Positions 8,704 to 17,558 of a stretch of DNA of 64,000 bases are shown here, one piece after another. The notes beneath the pieces are model-generated. The model worked only from the letters and a program-made list of their open reading frames with translations, was not told the origin of the DNA and made no database searches. Position numbers and translations under genes: made by a program. This stretch comes from Candidatus Sphingomonas phytovorans. Its GTDB lineage: Bacteria; Pseudomonadota; Alphaproteobacteria; Sphingomonadales; Sphingomonadaceae. The stretch lies in the NCBI GenBank assembly GCA_029202385.1, contig CP119314.1, positions 4,701,001 to 4,765,000 on the forward strand. Reading direction: 5' to 3'. Numbering within the stretch: position 1 is the first letter of the stretch; every line of letters starts with the position of its first letter.

Positions 8704-10100
8704 CAGATTCCCGTTGCGAGGATGGTGAATGGCACCGGGTTGCCGGATACGAAGCCAAAGATCTCTACCCTACAGCCCGTACGGGTCAGCGACCCCGACT
8801 TGAGGCGCCCGAAGGCGCCATCGCCCCCAACACCAACGATGACGTGCGGGGGCGACAGAAACGTACCGCCAGGGAAGGAAACTTCGCTTTCTCCCAAGTA
8901 GAAGCTGCCATGCGGGCGATTCGTCTTTGCACTGCCTGTAAAAGACATGCTTCTTTGCATCAGGGTGACGTTGCCGTTGCGATCGTGAATCGGACTGTCC
9001 GGGAAATTGCGGTATGCATTGTGACCGACTACTGCGTTCACACAAGCTGGCCCGATATCAATCGCGTTACCCTTCCTGCCGATCGCGTCGAACATCACCT
9101 CCGATACTGTCACGGTGTTGCCGCCGTTCAGCATAATACCCGTGCCGCCGATCGGAACGGCGATCATGCAGGACCGGATATTGACGTCATAGAAAGTCGT
9201 ACCGCCATCGATGACCTCGATTGCGCGGGGGCAGTTGGAAAACTGTACACCTTCGATATTCACATAGGTGAATATGCTACGGTCTCCGGCAACTCGGTCA
9301 AGCAGGACGCCAGCTTGTGTCATATTCTCGATACTGATGACACTCATGAGCAAATCGCTGGTACCGGCATCTGTGTTACTGAGATTGCAATGATAACCGA
9401 TTGTGCCACCGTTCAATTTTAGGTTCGTCAGCCTGAGGCCTCCTGAGGATCGTTGTAGGATACACGCCCCACCACCTCCATTGATGTAGCTGCCACTTAT
9501 CGATGAGTCGCCTGAATCCGCGTTGGTCAGATTGGCGACTAAGATAGCCGCGTGGGCGCCTGAGCCGCCGATAAGTGTTGAATCGCGGAGTTTGAAATCG
9601 GAGCAGCGACGAAAATCGATGCCGACGAAATAATCGTAAAGACTGATCCGCTCGATCGAGGATGAGTAGTTAATAACGCCGGGTCCTGGATCAAAGACGA
9701 TATAGGCACCACTCGTCCGCACGACGTTCGACGCCGTTCGGATGGTCAGATCGGATATCGTACAGGGTTCGTGACCCCTAAACAGGAGCATGTCGTCGGT
9801 CGCGTTCGCGATTTCCAGGCTCGTCGATCCTCTGCCGCTTCCGATGAGCCGAACGGGTTTCCCGCGATTGCTGACGGTGCTCGACAGTCGATAAGCGCCG
9901 GCCGGCAGGAAGACCGTGCCCCCGACCGCCGGAAGTTGGTCAAATGCACGCTGCAGCAACCGCGTGACGTCGGGCCGCGAATCTGACGATGGACTACCCG
10001 GAATGAGTTGGATCGACAGAAGTTCCTGCGCATTCGCCGTTCCCAGAATGGCTGGGCCGGCAGCTGCGATCAGGGTCCGTCGGTCGAGAGAATAAACCAT
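8703..10100 (-). CDS. Exported right-handed beta-helix (pectate-lyase-like) protein
   Basis: 465 residues from the ATG at 10100, chosen because it places a twin-arginine-like signal (DRRTLIAAAGPAILGTANAQ) right at the N-terminus. The mature protein begins with the typical DVTRLLQRAFDQLPAVGGTVFLPAG opening of the Pectate_lyase_3 superfamily (shown here only in part of its length) and continues in repeating short strands ending in asparagine-rich turns, as expected of a parallel beta-helix. Such proteins depolymerise or epimerise polysaccharides, or are catalytically silent. Being exported and coupled to two glycosyltransferases, it may trim the secreted polymer in the periplasm (inference). 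Catalytic residues could not be assigned. Confidence 0.75.
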   Translation of the reverse strand: MVYSLDRRTLIAAAGPAILGTANAQELLSIQLIPGSPSSDSRPDVTRLLQRAFDQLPAVGGTVFLPAGAYRLSSTVSNRGKPVRLIGSGRGSTSLEIANATDDMLLFRGHEPCTISDLTIRTASNVVRTSGAYIVFDPGPGVINYSSSIERISLYDYFVGIDFRRCSDFKLRDSTLIGGSGAHAAILVANLTNADSGDSSISGSYINGGGGACILQRSSGGLRLTNLKLNGGTIGYHCNLSNTDAGTSDLLMSVISIENMTQAGVLLDRVAGDRSIFTYVNIEGVQFSNCPRAIEVIDGGTTFYDVNIRSCMIAVPIGGTGIMLNGGNTVTVSEVMFDAIGRKGNAIDIGPACVNAVVGHNAYRNFPDSPIHDRNGNVTLMQRSMSFTGSAKTNRPHGSFYLGESEVSFPGGTFLSPPHVIVGVGGDGAFGRLKSGSLTRTGCRVEIFGFVSGNPVPFTILATGI

Positions 10101-10462
10101 CAGCAAGTCACCATCATCGGGGCTGGCTAGCACGAAAAGAGGCCCTGTTCATCCGCCGTGATTGCGAATCCTGTCGCGAGCGCAGCGCTGGAATTCGGAC
10201 AAAACGGCAAGCGATTTAGGGGTGTACGCACGGAGGCGATGGCGGTAGCTGCAACGTGGTCGGTTGGGAGGTAGCGTGACAAAACAAGATGCCTTTAGCA
10301 ATTTCGCGGTCGACGGCGCGTCGACGGTGCGCGGTACTCAGGCGTGTGTTTCCGTTGCGTCGATGCGTTCCCCATACGACATCTAAAGGTCGGGCACGTC
10401 GCTGATGCCGACTGGCAGGGTGTTCGCCGCAAGATACAATCCAGCTATGCGATGAGGCATAT
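10101..10462. other. Divergent intergenic region between two glycan units
   Basis: About 360 bp separating the minus-strand lyase/GT unit from the plus-strand GT-acyltransferase gene; it must hold both promoters. The only symmetric element noticed is GTCGAC-GGCGC-GTCGAC at 10309-10325. No open frame looks coding. Confidence 0.4.
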
Positions 10463-13402
10463 GTGACGAAGCCACTTTTCACGATTATCACGTCAACCTT
10501 CAATGCTGGCCATGCCATTGACATAGCGGCGTCGTCGGTGAGGGCTCAGCACAGGGATGATGTCGAATATATCATCGTCGACGGCGCGTCGTCGGATGAT
10601 ACGCTCACCAGGCTTGAACAATATCGTGATGTTGTGACGCGTATCATATCGGAGCCGGATACGGGCATCTATGATGCGATCAACAAAGGAATTCGGGCGG
10701 CGAGCGGCGATCTGATCGGCATCATTGGAGCGGACGACAGCCTGCTGACGGGCGCCCTGGACGTGGTCGCGCGGTATCACCACGAAGCCCCCGCCGCCAT
10801 TTATGCGGGCGAGACTCTTCTGACTACCGCTGAGGGGCGTGGCGCGCTTCGGCCCGATGAGGACTACGGCATCGCGGCGCTGGTCAGTGGGATTCCCTTC
10901 GGTCACAATGCGATGTTCGCCCGACGGGATGCCTATGAGCGGATCGGCTTATACGACACGAAGTTTTCGATCTGCGCCGATGCGCAGTGGGTGCACCGGG
11001 CGATCCGAGCGGGGCTGAACTGTACGCGAATTCCGCGGGTGCTTACGCAATTTTCGGCGTCGGGAGTGTCCACGCTTGATGCGGGTGGCATTCTAAAGCA
11101 GAGCTTCGATGTCATCATCGGCAATTTCCCGCAACTCAGTGCAGATGAAGCCAAAAGCCTCCTTTATGGCGTCCGCGGCTGGGCCGACCCTATGGAAATT
11201 GCGCCCGTTCTGCGGAAGCATCGCCAACCCGACTTGCGGGAGAGTGTCATCGCCGCGCTCGAAAATCAGCCGGACGTGAGAGCCACCCTCGAGCGCCGCG
11301 TGGACGCCGCCTCGGGCACGCGAGCAAGTGAGCCTTCGCCCTCGCACAGACCGGTTACGCCCCGTTGCGACGCCCCCCTGTTCTCATTCGTGATACCGGC
11401 CTACAATGTCGAACGCTATATTGGAAAATGCCTCGACAGCATCTTATCGCAGCCCTTCGATCGCATCGAGGTCATCGTGGTGGACGATGGGTCTGCTGAC
11501 GAAACGGCGACGATTGTCCAACACTATCAGGCCAAGGACGGGCGCATCCGTCTGATCCGCCAAGCTAACGCCGGCCAGGGTGCAGCCCGTGCGGTGGCGC
11601 TCGCCGAGGCGAGGGGCGAATATATCTGGTGCGTCGATTCTGATGATCGCATTCAGGAGCGTGTACTTGACCGCATCGCTGGCATGTTTTCGTCCACGAA
11701 GGCGGACGTCGTTGTCCTCAACTTCGCCTATGAGGAAGAGAACGGCGACGTCGAATATTCGTCGCTCGTGCCGACCTGGCTCGCAGGCCGCACTGTAGAT
11801 CCGACCGTCGATCAAAAAACCTTCGCAGCGGTGTCGGCCTGGACTTGCCCGCCTTGGCGTTATGTCGTTCGCAAGGCCCTGCTCGATCAGGCGGAAATCG
11901 TGTTTCAGCGGGGCTTGTTCTATGAGGATCATCCATTCGCCATCGACGTGATGACGTCGGCTAGGCGCGTGTACGTCGATAGTACGGTCAGCTATTATTA
12001 TTTGCGGCGCAGCGGCTCTACCGTGCGTAGCCTTGATCGACGTGCGTTCGATTTTCTGCCGATCCGTCGCATGATCCTCGATCGATTGCGCGACAAACGC
12101 CTGATCCAGCGCTTCCCGGATATAACCGCATCCTACGTGTACCCGATCAACTTCATCAAGGCTCATGTCGGGGTTGATTATCGACGGGAATTCCTCGCCC
12201 GCATTGCAGACGATACCCGCAATGACGAATTGCGCGCCGTTCATGCCTTCGGTTATTCCGGTGAACTCGAGATGGCGTTGGCGCACGAGCGCGGCGAACT
12301 CGCGAATATTGATGTCGAGATTTTGACTGGCGAAGCAGACCGCGGGGGCCAGGTCCTCGAACTGTCGCGTACGCTGAGCGCCGGCGATGTGCAGGGGTTG
12401 AGCTGGCGCGAAGGCCCCTATCCGGAAATTGGGATCGACGAGGCGTTTCGCTGGGTCGATGGAGATACGCTCAAGGTCAGGCTGCGAACCGCCGGTATGA
12501 CGAAGCCGTTGCTGAAACTGAAATATCGAAACGATTTACCAGGCCAATTTCTGCTGGTTGAGCAGAATGACAAGATGATCGAGATGTTTCCCTGTCGCCA
12601 CGTGGGAAAGCGGCATGTCTGCGAACTGGACGTCCCGATCATACGGGGCGTGGATATCGTACTCGTCACGATTACGATCCGCAAACAGGACGATTCGAGT
12701 GGCCGTAATCTGGGACTTCTGCTTCAGAATATAGATCTGGTCGATTTGGATGGGCCAATCGCAGAGGTGACCGCGCGTCTCGCTTCTGCGGACACTCGCG
12801 TCGTAAAAGGGTCGGGTACGAATATCGCACATTTGCATGTCGATGTACGACGCGATCTTCAGCCTAGGACCTATGTTCGGATCGGCAAAGAAAGCGATAT
12901 TGGCGGAACGTTCGTTTTCGAACGCGGTTTTGGCGAGATTGTTATCGGGGATCGTTCGTCGATTGGCGGCGGAAGTTTACTGATCTGCACCCAGGAAGCC
13001 GGAATCACCATCGGGAGCAACGTTATGCTTTCCTGGAACGTGACGTTGATCGATAGCGATTCGCATTCACTCGATGCTGATGTCCGAGCCAACGACGCGT
13101 TCGATTGGATGGTTGGCGAGCAACTCGGACAGCGCGGCCTCTACAAGGATTGGTCCAATGTTCAGTCAGCGCCCATCGTAATCGGAGACGGCGCGTGGGT
13201 AGGCTTCGGGAGCACGATCCTGAAAGGCGTCACTGTCGGCAAGGGCGCGATAATCGGCTGCAATTCCGTGGTGACAAAGGATGTTCCCGATTACGCCATA
13301 GCTGCCGGCAATCCAGCCCGGATCGTGGGAGCCGCTCCGCGGCGTATGTCGGAGCGGTTGGCAGAGCGAGAGGCCCAATCTGGGGCACTCCTGGCGCAGT
13401 AA
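10463..13402 (+). CDS. Giant GT2-GT2-acetyltransferase fusion
   Basis: 979 residues, four parts. (1) Residues 1-230: GT2 domain with FTIITSTFNAG, YIIVDGASSDDT, EPDTGIYDAINKG and IGADDS. (2) Residues 310-560: a second, differently typed GT2 domain with FSFVIPAYNVERYIGKCLDS, IVVDDGSADET and WCVDSDD. (3) Residues 640-760: a beta-rich linker opening with GLSWREG and resembling modules on neighbouring enzymes. (4) Residues 780-979: left-handed beta-helix hexapeptide repeats of the maltose/WbbJ O-acetyltransferase type (VIGDGAWVGFGSTILKGVTV, DYAIAAGNPARIVG). One polypeptide could thus add two sugars and acetylate one. It is cytoplasmic, has no membrane segment, and is followed by a GT4 gene on the same strand. 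Confidence 0.9.
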   Translation: MTKPLFTIITSTFNAGHAIDIAASSVRAQHRDDVEYIIVDGASSDDTLTRLEQYRDVVTRIISEPDTGIYDAINKGIRAASGDLIGIIGADDSLLTGALDVVARYHHEAPAAIYAGETLLTTAEGRGALRPDEDYGIAALVSGIPFGHNAMFARRDAYERIGLYDTKFSICADAQWVHRAIRAGLNCTRIPRVLTQFSASGVSTLDAGGILKQSFDVIIGNFPQLSADEAKSLLYGVRGWADPMEIAPVLRKHRQPDLRESVIAALENQPDVRATLERRVDAASGTRASEPSPSHRPVTPRCDAPLFSFVIPAYNVERYIGKCLDSILSQPFDRIEVIVVDDGSADETATIVQHYQAKDGRIRLIRQANAGQGAARAVALAEARGEYIWCVDSDDRIQERVLDRIAGMFSSTKADVVVLNFAYEEENGDVEYSSLVPTWLAGRTVDPTVDQKTFAAVSAWTCPPWRYVVRKALLDQAEIVFQRGLFYEDHPFAIDVMTSARRVYVDSTVSYYYLRRSGSTVRSLDRRAFDFLPIRRMILDRLRDKRLIQRFPDITASYVYPINFIKAHVGVDYRREFLARIADDTRNDELRAVHAFGYSGELEMALAHERGELANIDVEILTGEADRGGQVLELSRTLSAGDVQGLSWREGPYPEIGIDEAFRWVDGDTLKVRLRTAGMTKPLLKLKYRNDLPGQFLLVEQNDKMIEMFPCRHVGKRHVCELDVPIIRGVDIVLVTITIRKQDDSSGRNLGLLLQNIDLVDLDGPIAEVTARLASADTRVVKGSGTNIAHLHVDVRRDLQPRTYVRIGKESDIGGTFVFERGFGEIVIGDRSSIGGGSLLICTQEAGITIGSNVMLSWNVTLIDSDSHSLDADVRANDAFDWMVGEQLGQRGLYKDWSNVQSAPIVIGDGAWVGFGSTILKGVTVGKGAIIGCNSVVTKDVPDYAIAAGNPARIVGAAPRRMSERLAEREAQSGALLAQ

Positions 13403-13494
13403 AGGATTCTTGAGCGGAAACCCTTTTTGCCGAAGTCGCGCCGATCTCGATTTAGGGGAGGCGCGCCCATCAACAACTATGGAATATTAAAAGA

Positions 13495-15030
13495 ATGGCT
13501 GAAGATCTTATCATAGGCCTTCCTTTCAATCTCGACGAAAGTTGGATGGGGGGAGCCTATTATCTCCAGAACGTGCTGTCGGCGCTCGCGACGCTCGAAA
13601 GCGCACGTCAGCCCCAGATCGCGATCATCACAAACGAGGGCCGGTCCTTCAAGTTCATGCAGGAATCTGGCTATCCGAAGCTGGTTTTTGCGCACCAAGA
13701 CCACATCTTGCGCGATCCGCGACATGGCGGAATCAATATGCTGTTTGCCTACATGCTGCCGGGCATGGAAAGGCGAACGCTCAGTTGGATTCCGGATTTT
13801 CAGGAGCAGCATCTCCCCTATCTTTTTACCGAAACGGAAATCGCCGACAGAATGGCGTGGCATCGGGAGTGCCTCAAGTCGGCCGGCGTGCTGCTCAGCA
13901 GCAATAGCGCGCAGCGCGATCTAACCCAGTTTTACGGGCGCGCTTCGACGCCTTTGTTCGTCGTTCCTTTCGCCACTTTTTTGCCGCCTCGCCCGCCTCT
14001 TTCCGATGTCGCGCCTAAATATGGCCTGCCGAAGCGATATTTCTTTTTGCCGAACCAGTTTTGGATCCACAAGAATCACATCGTTGTGTTGGCGGCACTC
14101 AGAGATCTTGCCGCGCGCGGAGTGTTTCCGCGATTCGCGTTTTCCGGCAAGGAATTCGATACGCGCGCGAGCGAATATGGCATCTATCTGCGCCAGCTGG
14201 CCACAGATTGGGGCATCATAGACCAGATTCATTTTCTTGGGTTCATGCCCCGCGACGAACAGCTCGCCGTGATGGATGGCGCTATCGCGGTGGTGCAGCC
14301 ATCCCGTTTCGAGGGCTGGTCCACCGTCGTCGAGGATGCCAAAGCACTGGACCAGCACGTAATCGCGTCGAATCTGGACGTTCATCGCGAGCAAATGCCC
14401 AATGGTCGCGACTTCTTCGAACCTTCGGACCATACCGCATTGACGGACATCATCGAGCGATATTGGGAAGCTCCTCCCATACGCCCGGCTACGGACTACC
14501 GAATTGTGCAACGCCGCTTCGGAGAAGCTCTACTCAATACATTTTCTGCCTTGGCGCGCGCGAATCCGCTGCCGGCGCTAGCGAACGCCGATGGCACAGC
14601 CAGCCATACCGAGCTCGTGCCGGGCGCCCATATTGCATTCAACAGCCGATCACCTGCCGGACTGGATATGCTCGGTATCGGCTGGAGCCAAGCCGAGGAA
14701 ACCCATGTCTGGTCGTTCGGACCGAAAGCGGAATTGTGGTTGTCGATTTCAGATCGAACCAGCGCCGTTCGGCTCTTTCTGTCCGGCAATCCGCACGTAC
14801 CGGCTGGCCGTCAAAACCTGAGCGTTCTGGTGAATGGACAAGAGCAGGCTGTCGGCGGGTTCGAGCATGGCAGCGAGTTGACTGTTACACTCGATTGCAC
14901 CGCTGCTGCGTGGCAGCGGGGGGGGATGAACCGCGTGATCCTGTCCCCGGACCCCATCGCGATGCCACCGGAGGATGCAGGTGATACTCGCATCCTCGGC
15001 GTTTGCATCTGGCGACTAGAAGCGGCCTGA
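13495..15030 (+). CDS. GT4 glycosyltransferase with C-terminal beta-rich module
   Basis: 511 residues. The GT-B core spans residues 1-355: FFLPNQFWIHKNHIVVLAAL marks the start of the nucleotide-binding half, and VVQPSRFEGWSTVVEDAKAL is the donor-sugar E-x7-E-type loop of family 4. Residues 394-511 form a separate module, GIGWSQAEETHVWS... to DTRILGVCIWRLE, clearly homologous to the tail of the GT2 at 6180-7718. It lies 92 bp after the 979-residue transferase on the same strand and probably shares its transcript. It likely transfers one residue of the capsular repeat; the sugar is unknown. Confidence 0.85.
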   Translation: MAEDLIIGLPFNLDESWMGGAYYLQNVLSALATLESARQPQIAIITNEGRSFKFMQESGYPKLVFAHQDHILRDPRHGGINMLFAYMLPGMERRTLSWIPDFQEQHLPYLFTETEIADRMAWHRECLKSAGVLLSSNSAQRDLTQFYGRASTPLFVVPFATFLPPRPPLSDVAPKYGLPKRYFFLPNQFWIHKNHIVVLAALRDLAARGVFPRFAFSGKEFDTRASEYGIYLRQLATDWGIIDQIHFLGFMPRDEQLAVMDGAIAVVQPSRFEGWSTVVEDAKALDQHVIASNLDVHREQMPNGRDFFEPSDHTALTDIIERYWEAPPIRPATDYRIVQRRFGEALLNTFSALARANPLPALANADGTASHTELVPGAHIAFNSRSPAGLDMLGIGWSQAEETHVWSFGPKAELWLSISDRTSAVRLFLSGNPHVPAGRQNLSVLVNGQEQAVGGFEHGSELTVTLDCTAAAWQRGGMNRVILSPDPIAMPPEDAGDTRILGVCIWRLEAA

Positions 15031-15041
15031 TGAGGATCGAA

Positions 15042-16235
15042 CTATTCGATCGCTATTGCAACTCCCAGGGATCGACTGTCGCTACTGGTCATAATGTCGC
15101 AAGGACGTAACGGCGGTGGTGTTCGCAGCTTCACCACGGCCAGACCGCCGATAGCCGTCTCGGCCACTGCCTCCAGATAACGGCCGACGCGTGAGAGCCT
15201 AAGCGCCTGGCCCTGGAACGAGAGAGCACATGCCAAAGCAAAGCCCGCGGAGATTTCGTGCTCGACGGGAATTTGAAAGGTGACCTGGCTGGGAGAAGGG
15301 TCGGGCAGAGTCAGCGACCAGGCGACTTCCGGCACCTTGGTCCAGCGGAAACTGTCTTCCAGTCCATGCCAGCCGTTATCGCTGTCTCTTGATGTCTCTT
15401 CACTCAAGGGAGCGGCGAGTCGCACCAGGGCGTGCGGCTTGCCCACCTTGGCAAGTATGCGGGCTACCTCCGGTTTGGGTTGGGATCTTGCGAAGGCTCG
15501 TCCGCCGGAGCCGTCAAACAGCATAAAGCCTGCATGGTGCCCGAGTTCGCGCAATGAACGCCAAGAATGGATTGAGATATGACCGTTGCGCGGAGCTATA
15601 TACCACCAATGAGTTTTTTGCTCGGCGATATCGGGGGGCTGTATCGAGGTTCCGAAGATGATGCAGCCGCCAGGCGCCAGCATGCTGGCGATGTCCGCCA
15701 TAGTTTCATGAGGCGATACCGCGTGTTCCAGCACCTCGAAACACGTTATGACGTCGAACAATCGCTGCGGCCGGACCGGGCTTGAGAACGGATCGTAGCT
15801 TTCCGCATCAACTCCGAACCGCACGAGTTGTCGCGCCAGCGTACCCGAGCCGCTGCCATAATCGAGAAGCGCGAGGGGTGTATTGGGTTCGAGCAGCGCC
15901 ATTACATATTCCGCGTCCCGCAACGGACGAATTTCGACATATTCCGGATCTACGAGAATATAGTCTCTATTATAAATATATTGCGAGAAATCCTGATTGC
16001 TCCAATCATCCATCGCACTTGAAAAAATAAACTCACAATAATCGCAGCGATGATATCCAATGGATATTCCAGAAAATCCAAATGCATATGGACTCGATGG
16101 CGAGCAATGCTTGTTAAAATCAACAGAGTCGAATAGATTTGCTGGAGATCCACATATTTTACAAAAAACCTCCGCTGATGCGGGCGCCGCCAACGGAGGA
16201 AGGTCGTTGAGAGCCTGACGGAGATCGGTCTTCAT
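15042..16235 (-). CDS. Class I methyltransferase with Zn-binding head and beta-rich tail
   Basis: About 397 residues. The ATG at 16235 is preferred because a GGA ribosome-binding element lies six bases ahead; 16241 is also possible. Residues 20-65 hold CKICGSP and CDYCEF, two CXXC pairs typical of the zinc-binding N-terminus of C-methyltransferase-like proteins. Residues 100-235 are the SAM domain (LLDYGSGSGTLARQL, CFEVLEH, MLAPGGCIIFGT). The last 110 residues (GLEDSFRWTK onward, ending DSRSLGVAIAIE) resemble the beta-rich modules of neighbouring transferases. It follows the next upstream gene by 16 bp and is probably co-transcribed with it. It may methylate a nucleotide-linked sugar. Confidence 0.8.
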   Translation of the reverse strand: MKTDLRQALNDLPPLAAPASAEVFCKICGSPANLFDSVDFNKHCSPSSPYAFGFSGISIGYHRCDYCEFIFSSAMDDWSNQDFSQYIYNRDYILVDPEYVEIRPLRDAEYVMALLEPNTPLALLDYGSGSGTLARQLVRFGVDAESYDPFSSPVRPQRLFDVITCFEVLEHAVSPHETMADIASMLAPGGCIIFGTSIQPPDIAEQKTHWWYIAPRNGHISIHSWRSLRELGHHAGFMLFDGSGGRAFARSQPKPEVARILAKVGKPHALVRLAAPLSEETSRDSDNGWHGLEDSFRWTKVPEVAWSLTLPDPSPSQVTFQIPVEHEISAGFALACALSFQGQALRLSRVGRYLEAVAETAIGGLAVVKLRTPPPLRPCDIMTSSDSRSLGVAIAIE

Positions 16236-16251
16236 TCTCATTCCGATGCTA

Positions 16252-17451
16252 TCACAGGATGGAACGCGCGCGCCGCGCGATGATGCCGAACGGCACGGCG
16301 ACGCTGCCTGACGCGCCTTCGGCCGCGGATAAAGTAGCTTGTAGCGCTGGCTTGATTCGCGCGAGATCATGACCGCGTGAGATGAGGTTGACACCTAGGC
16401 GCTCAATGCCACCGCGATTGAAGATACCGTTTGCCGACGGCGGTACGTTCAGCAGTGAAGGTTCATACCCCACGACATGAACGGCGACACCCCCCGGCCG
16501 CAAGCACTCCATCCCCGCTTCGATCATTCTCTGCGATCCGCTTTCGTCGAGCATGTCGGTGGCGCGAATGGACCAAAGAAAATCGAAGCCCGCGAGAGAG
16601 CCCGGCAAGTCCAGGGCGGACATGCGGAGTGAATCCGGATCCAAGGGTTGCTCTTGCCCCTCCTCCTCCAGCCCGATCCGCGTGATCATCAGGCCCTCGT
16701 CGCTCACCACTGAAATAATATTGGCGGCGGTTTCGCCAATGCAGAGTCCGCGAGCACCTGGCTGCATCATACCGTACCGGGAAAGTGCCTGCAGAACGTA
16801 GGCGAACTGCCACGTGGCAGCATTGATTTCTGACATAGACAACCGCGCCGCCCACTGTCCGAGCACCTTCTCGCGTAATTGCGGTTTCGTGCAGGGTTGT
16901 GACACCGGTGTGGCGAAGTTTGGCAGATCAAGCGAGACGATCTGGTTGGAAGTTTTTACCTGCTGAGTTCCAAAGTCCGTCTCGCGCGCCTCATCGATCG
17001 CAGTTACCTCTTCGGTATCCGTATGATCGGCGGGCTTGTCGATCAGGATCGCCAAGTCGTCGGCGGCCGCATCGGTGTCGTCGGTGATCAGCCCCATGAT
17101 CGCGTAGGTTGCGCCCCTGAACGCCTCGAATCGCAATGTCATGCTGCCGCCGATCTGGACCAGCCTGTTTAGCTGGACGCGCTCGCCCGTGACCAGTCGC
17201 GCAACGGCGCCCGGCTGAGAAGGCATCATATGGATACGCAGCCACAACGTTCCCCGTCTCGCCTGCAGGTTTTTAAAACGCACGATAAAGTGCGCTCTTC
17301 CGCGTTGAACCGGGACATAGTGCGTGTGGAAGGCGTAGGTTGGGTCGGGGCCTGGTTCAGGGCCGCCCAAACCCGCGATCACGCTCGTGGGATGGCCATG
17401 AAAGGAAAACGGATCGAGCGCCAGGGGCTGCGGGACTTCTTCGGTACTCAC
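16252..17451 (-). CDS. Methyltransferase-like protein with eroded SAM motif
   Basis: 399 residues in two parts. Residues 1-150 are beta-rich and rather like a carbohydrate-binding sandwich, with no catalytic motif. Residues 200-399 align by eye with the methyltransferase at 25946-27007 (shared WQFAYVLQAL / GARGL pattern, FDFLWSI, LRPGGVAVH). However, the SAM-binding loop reads GLCIGETAANIIS here against GLGFGCGVEPIPS in the relative, so the Gly-x-Gly and acidic residues are partly lost. It may bind a different ligand or be inactive. It sits upstream of the methyltransferase at 15042 on the same strand. Confidence 0.7.
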   Translation of the reverse strand: MSTEEVPQPLALDPFSFHGHPTSVIAGLGGPEPGPDPTYAFHTHYVPVQRGRAHFIVRFKNLQARRGTLWLRIHMMPSQPGAVARLVTGERVQLNRLVQIGGSMTLRFEAFRGATYAIMGLITDDTDAAADDLAILIDKPADHTDTEEVTAIDEARETDFGTQQVKTSNQIVSLDLPNFATPVSQPCTKPQLREKVLGQWAARLSMSEINAATWQFAYVLQALSRYGMMQPGARGLCIGETAANIISVVSDEGLMITRIGLEEEGQEQPLDPDSLRMSALDLPGSLAGFDFLWSIRATDMLDESGSQRMIEAGMECLRPGGVAVHVVGYEPSLLNVPPSANGIFNRGGIERLGVNLISRGHDLARIKPALQATLSAAEGASGSVAVPFGIIARRARSIL

Positions 17452-17558
17452 GCGTTCTTACGCTCCTAAAGGGCGACGACCCCTGCACTCGCCGAGTTGG
17501 TTAGGCAATAAGGAGCACGAGGAGGCACTGCCTCCGATATCACGATGCCGCTGTCGCA

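Noticed and set aside
10309..10325. GTCGAC-GGCGC-GTCGAC as an operator
   Set aside because: A very similar string recurs inside the coding sequence near 10577, so it may only reflect GC-rich codon use.
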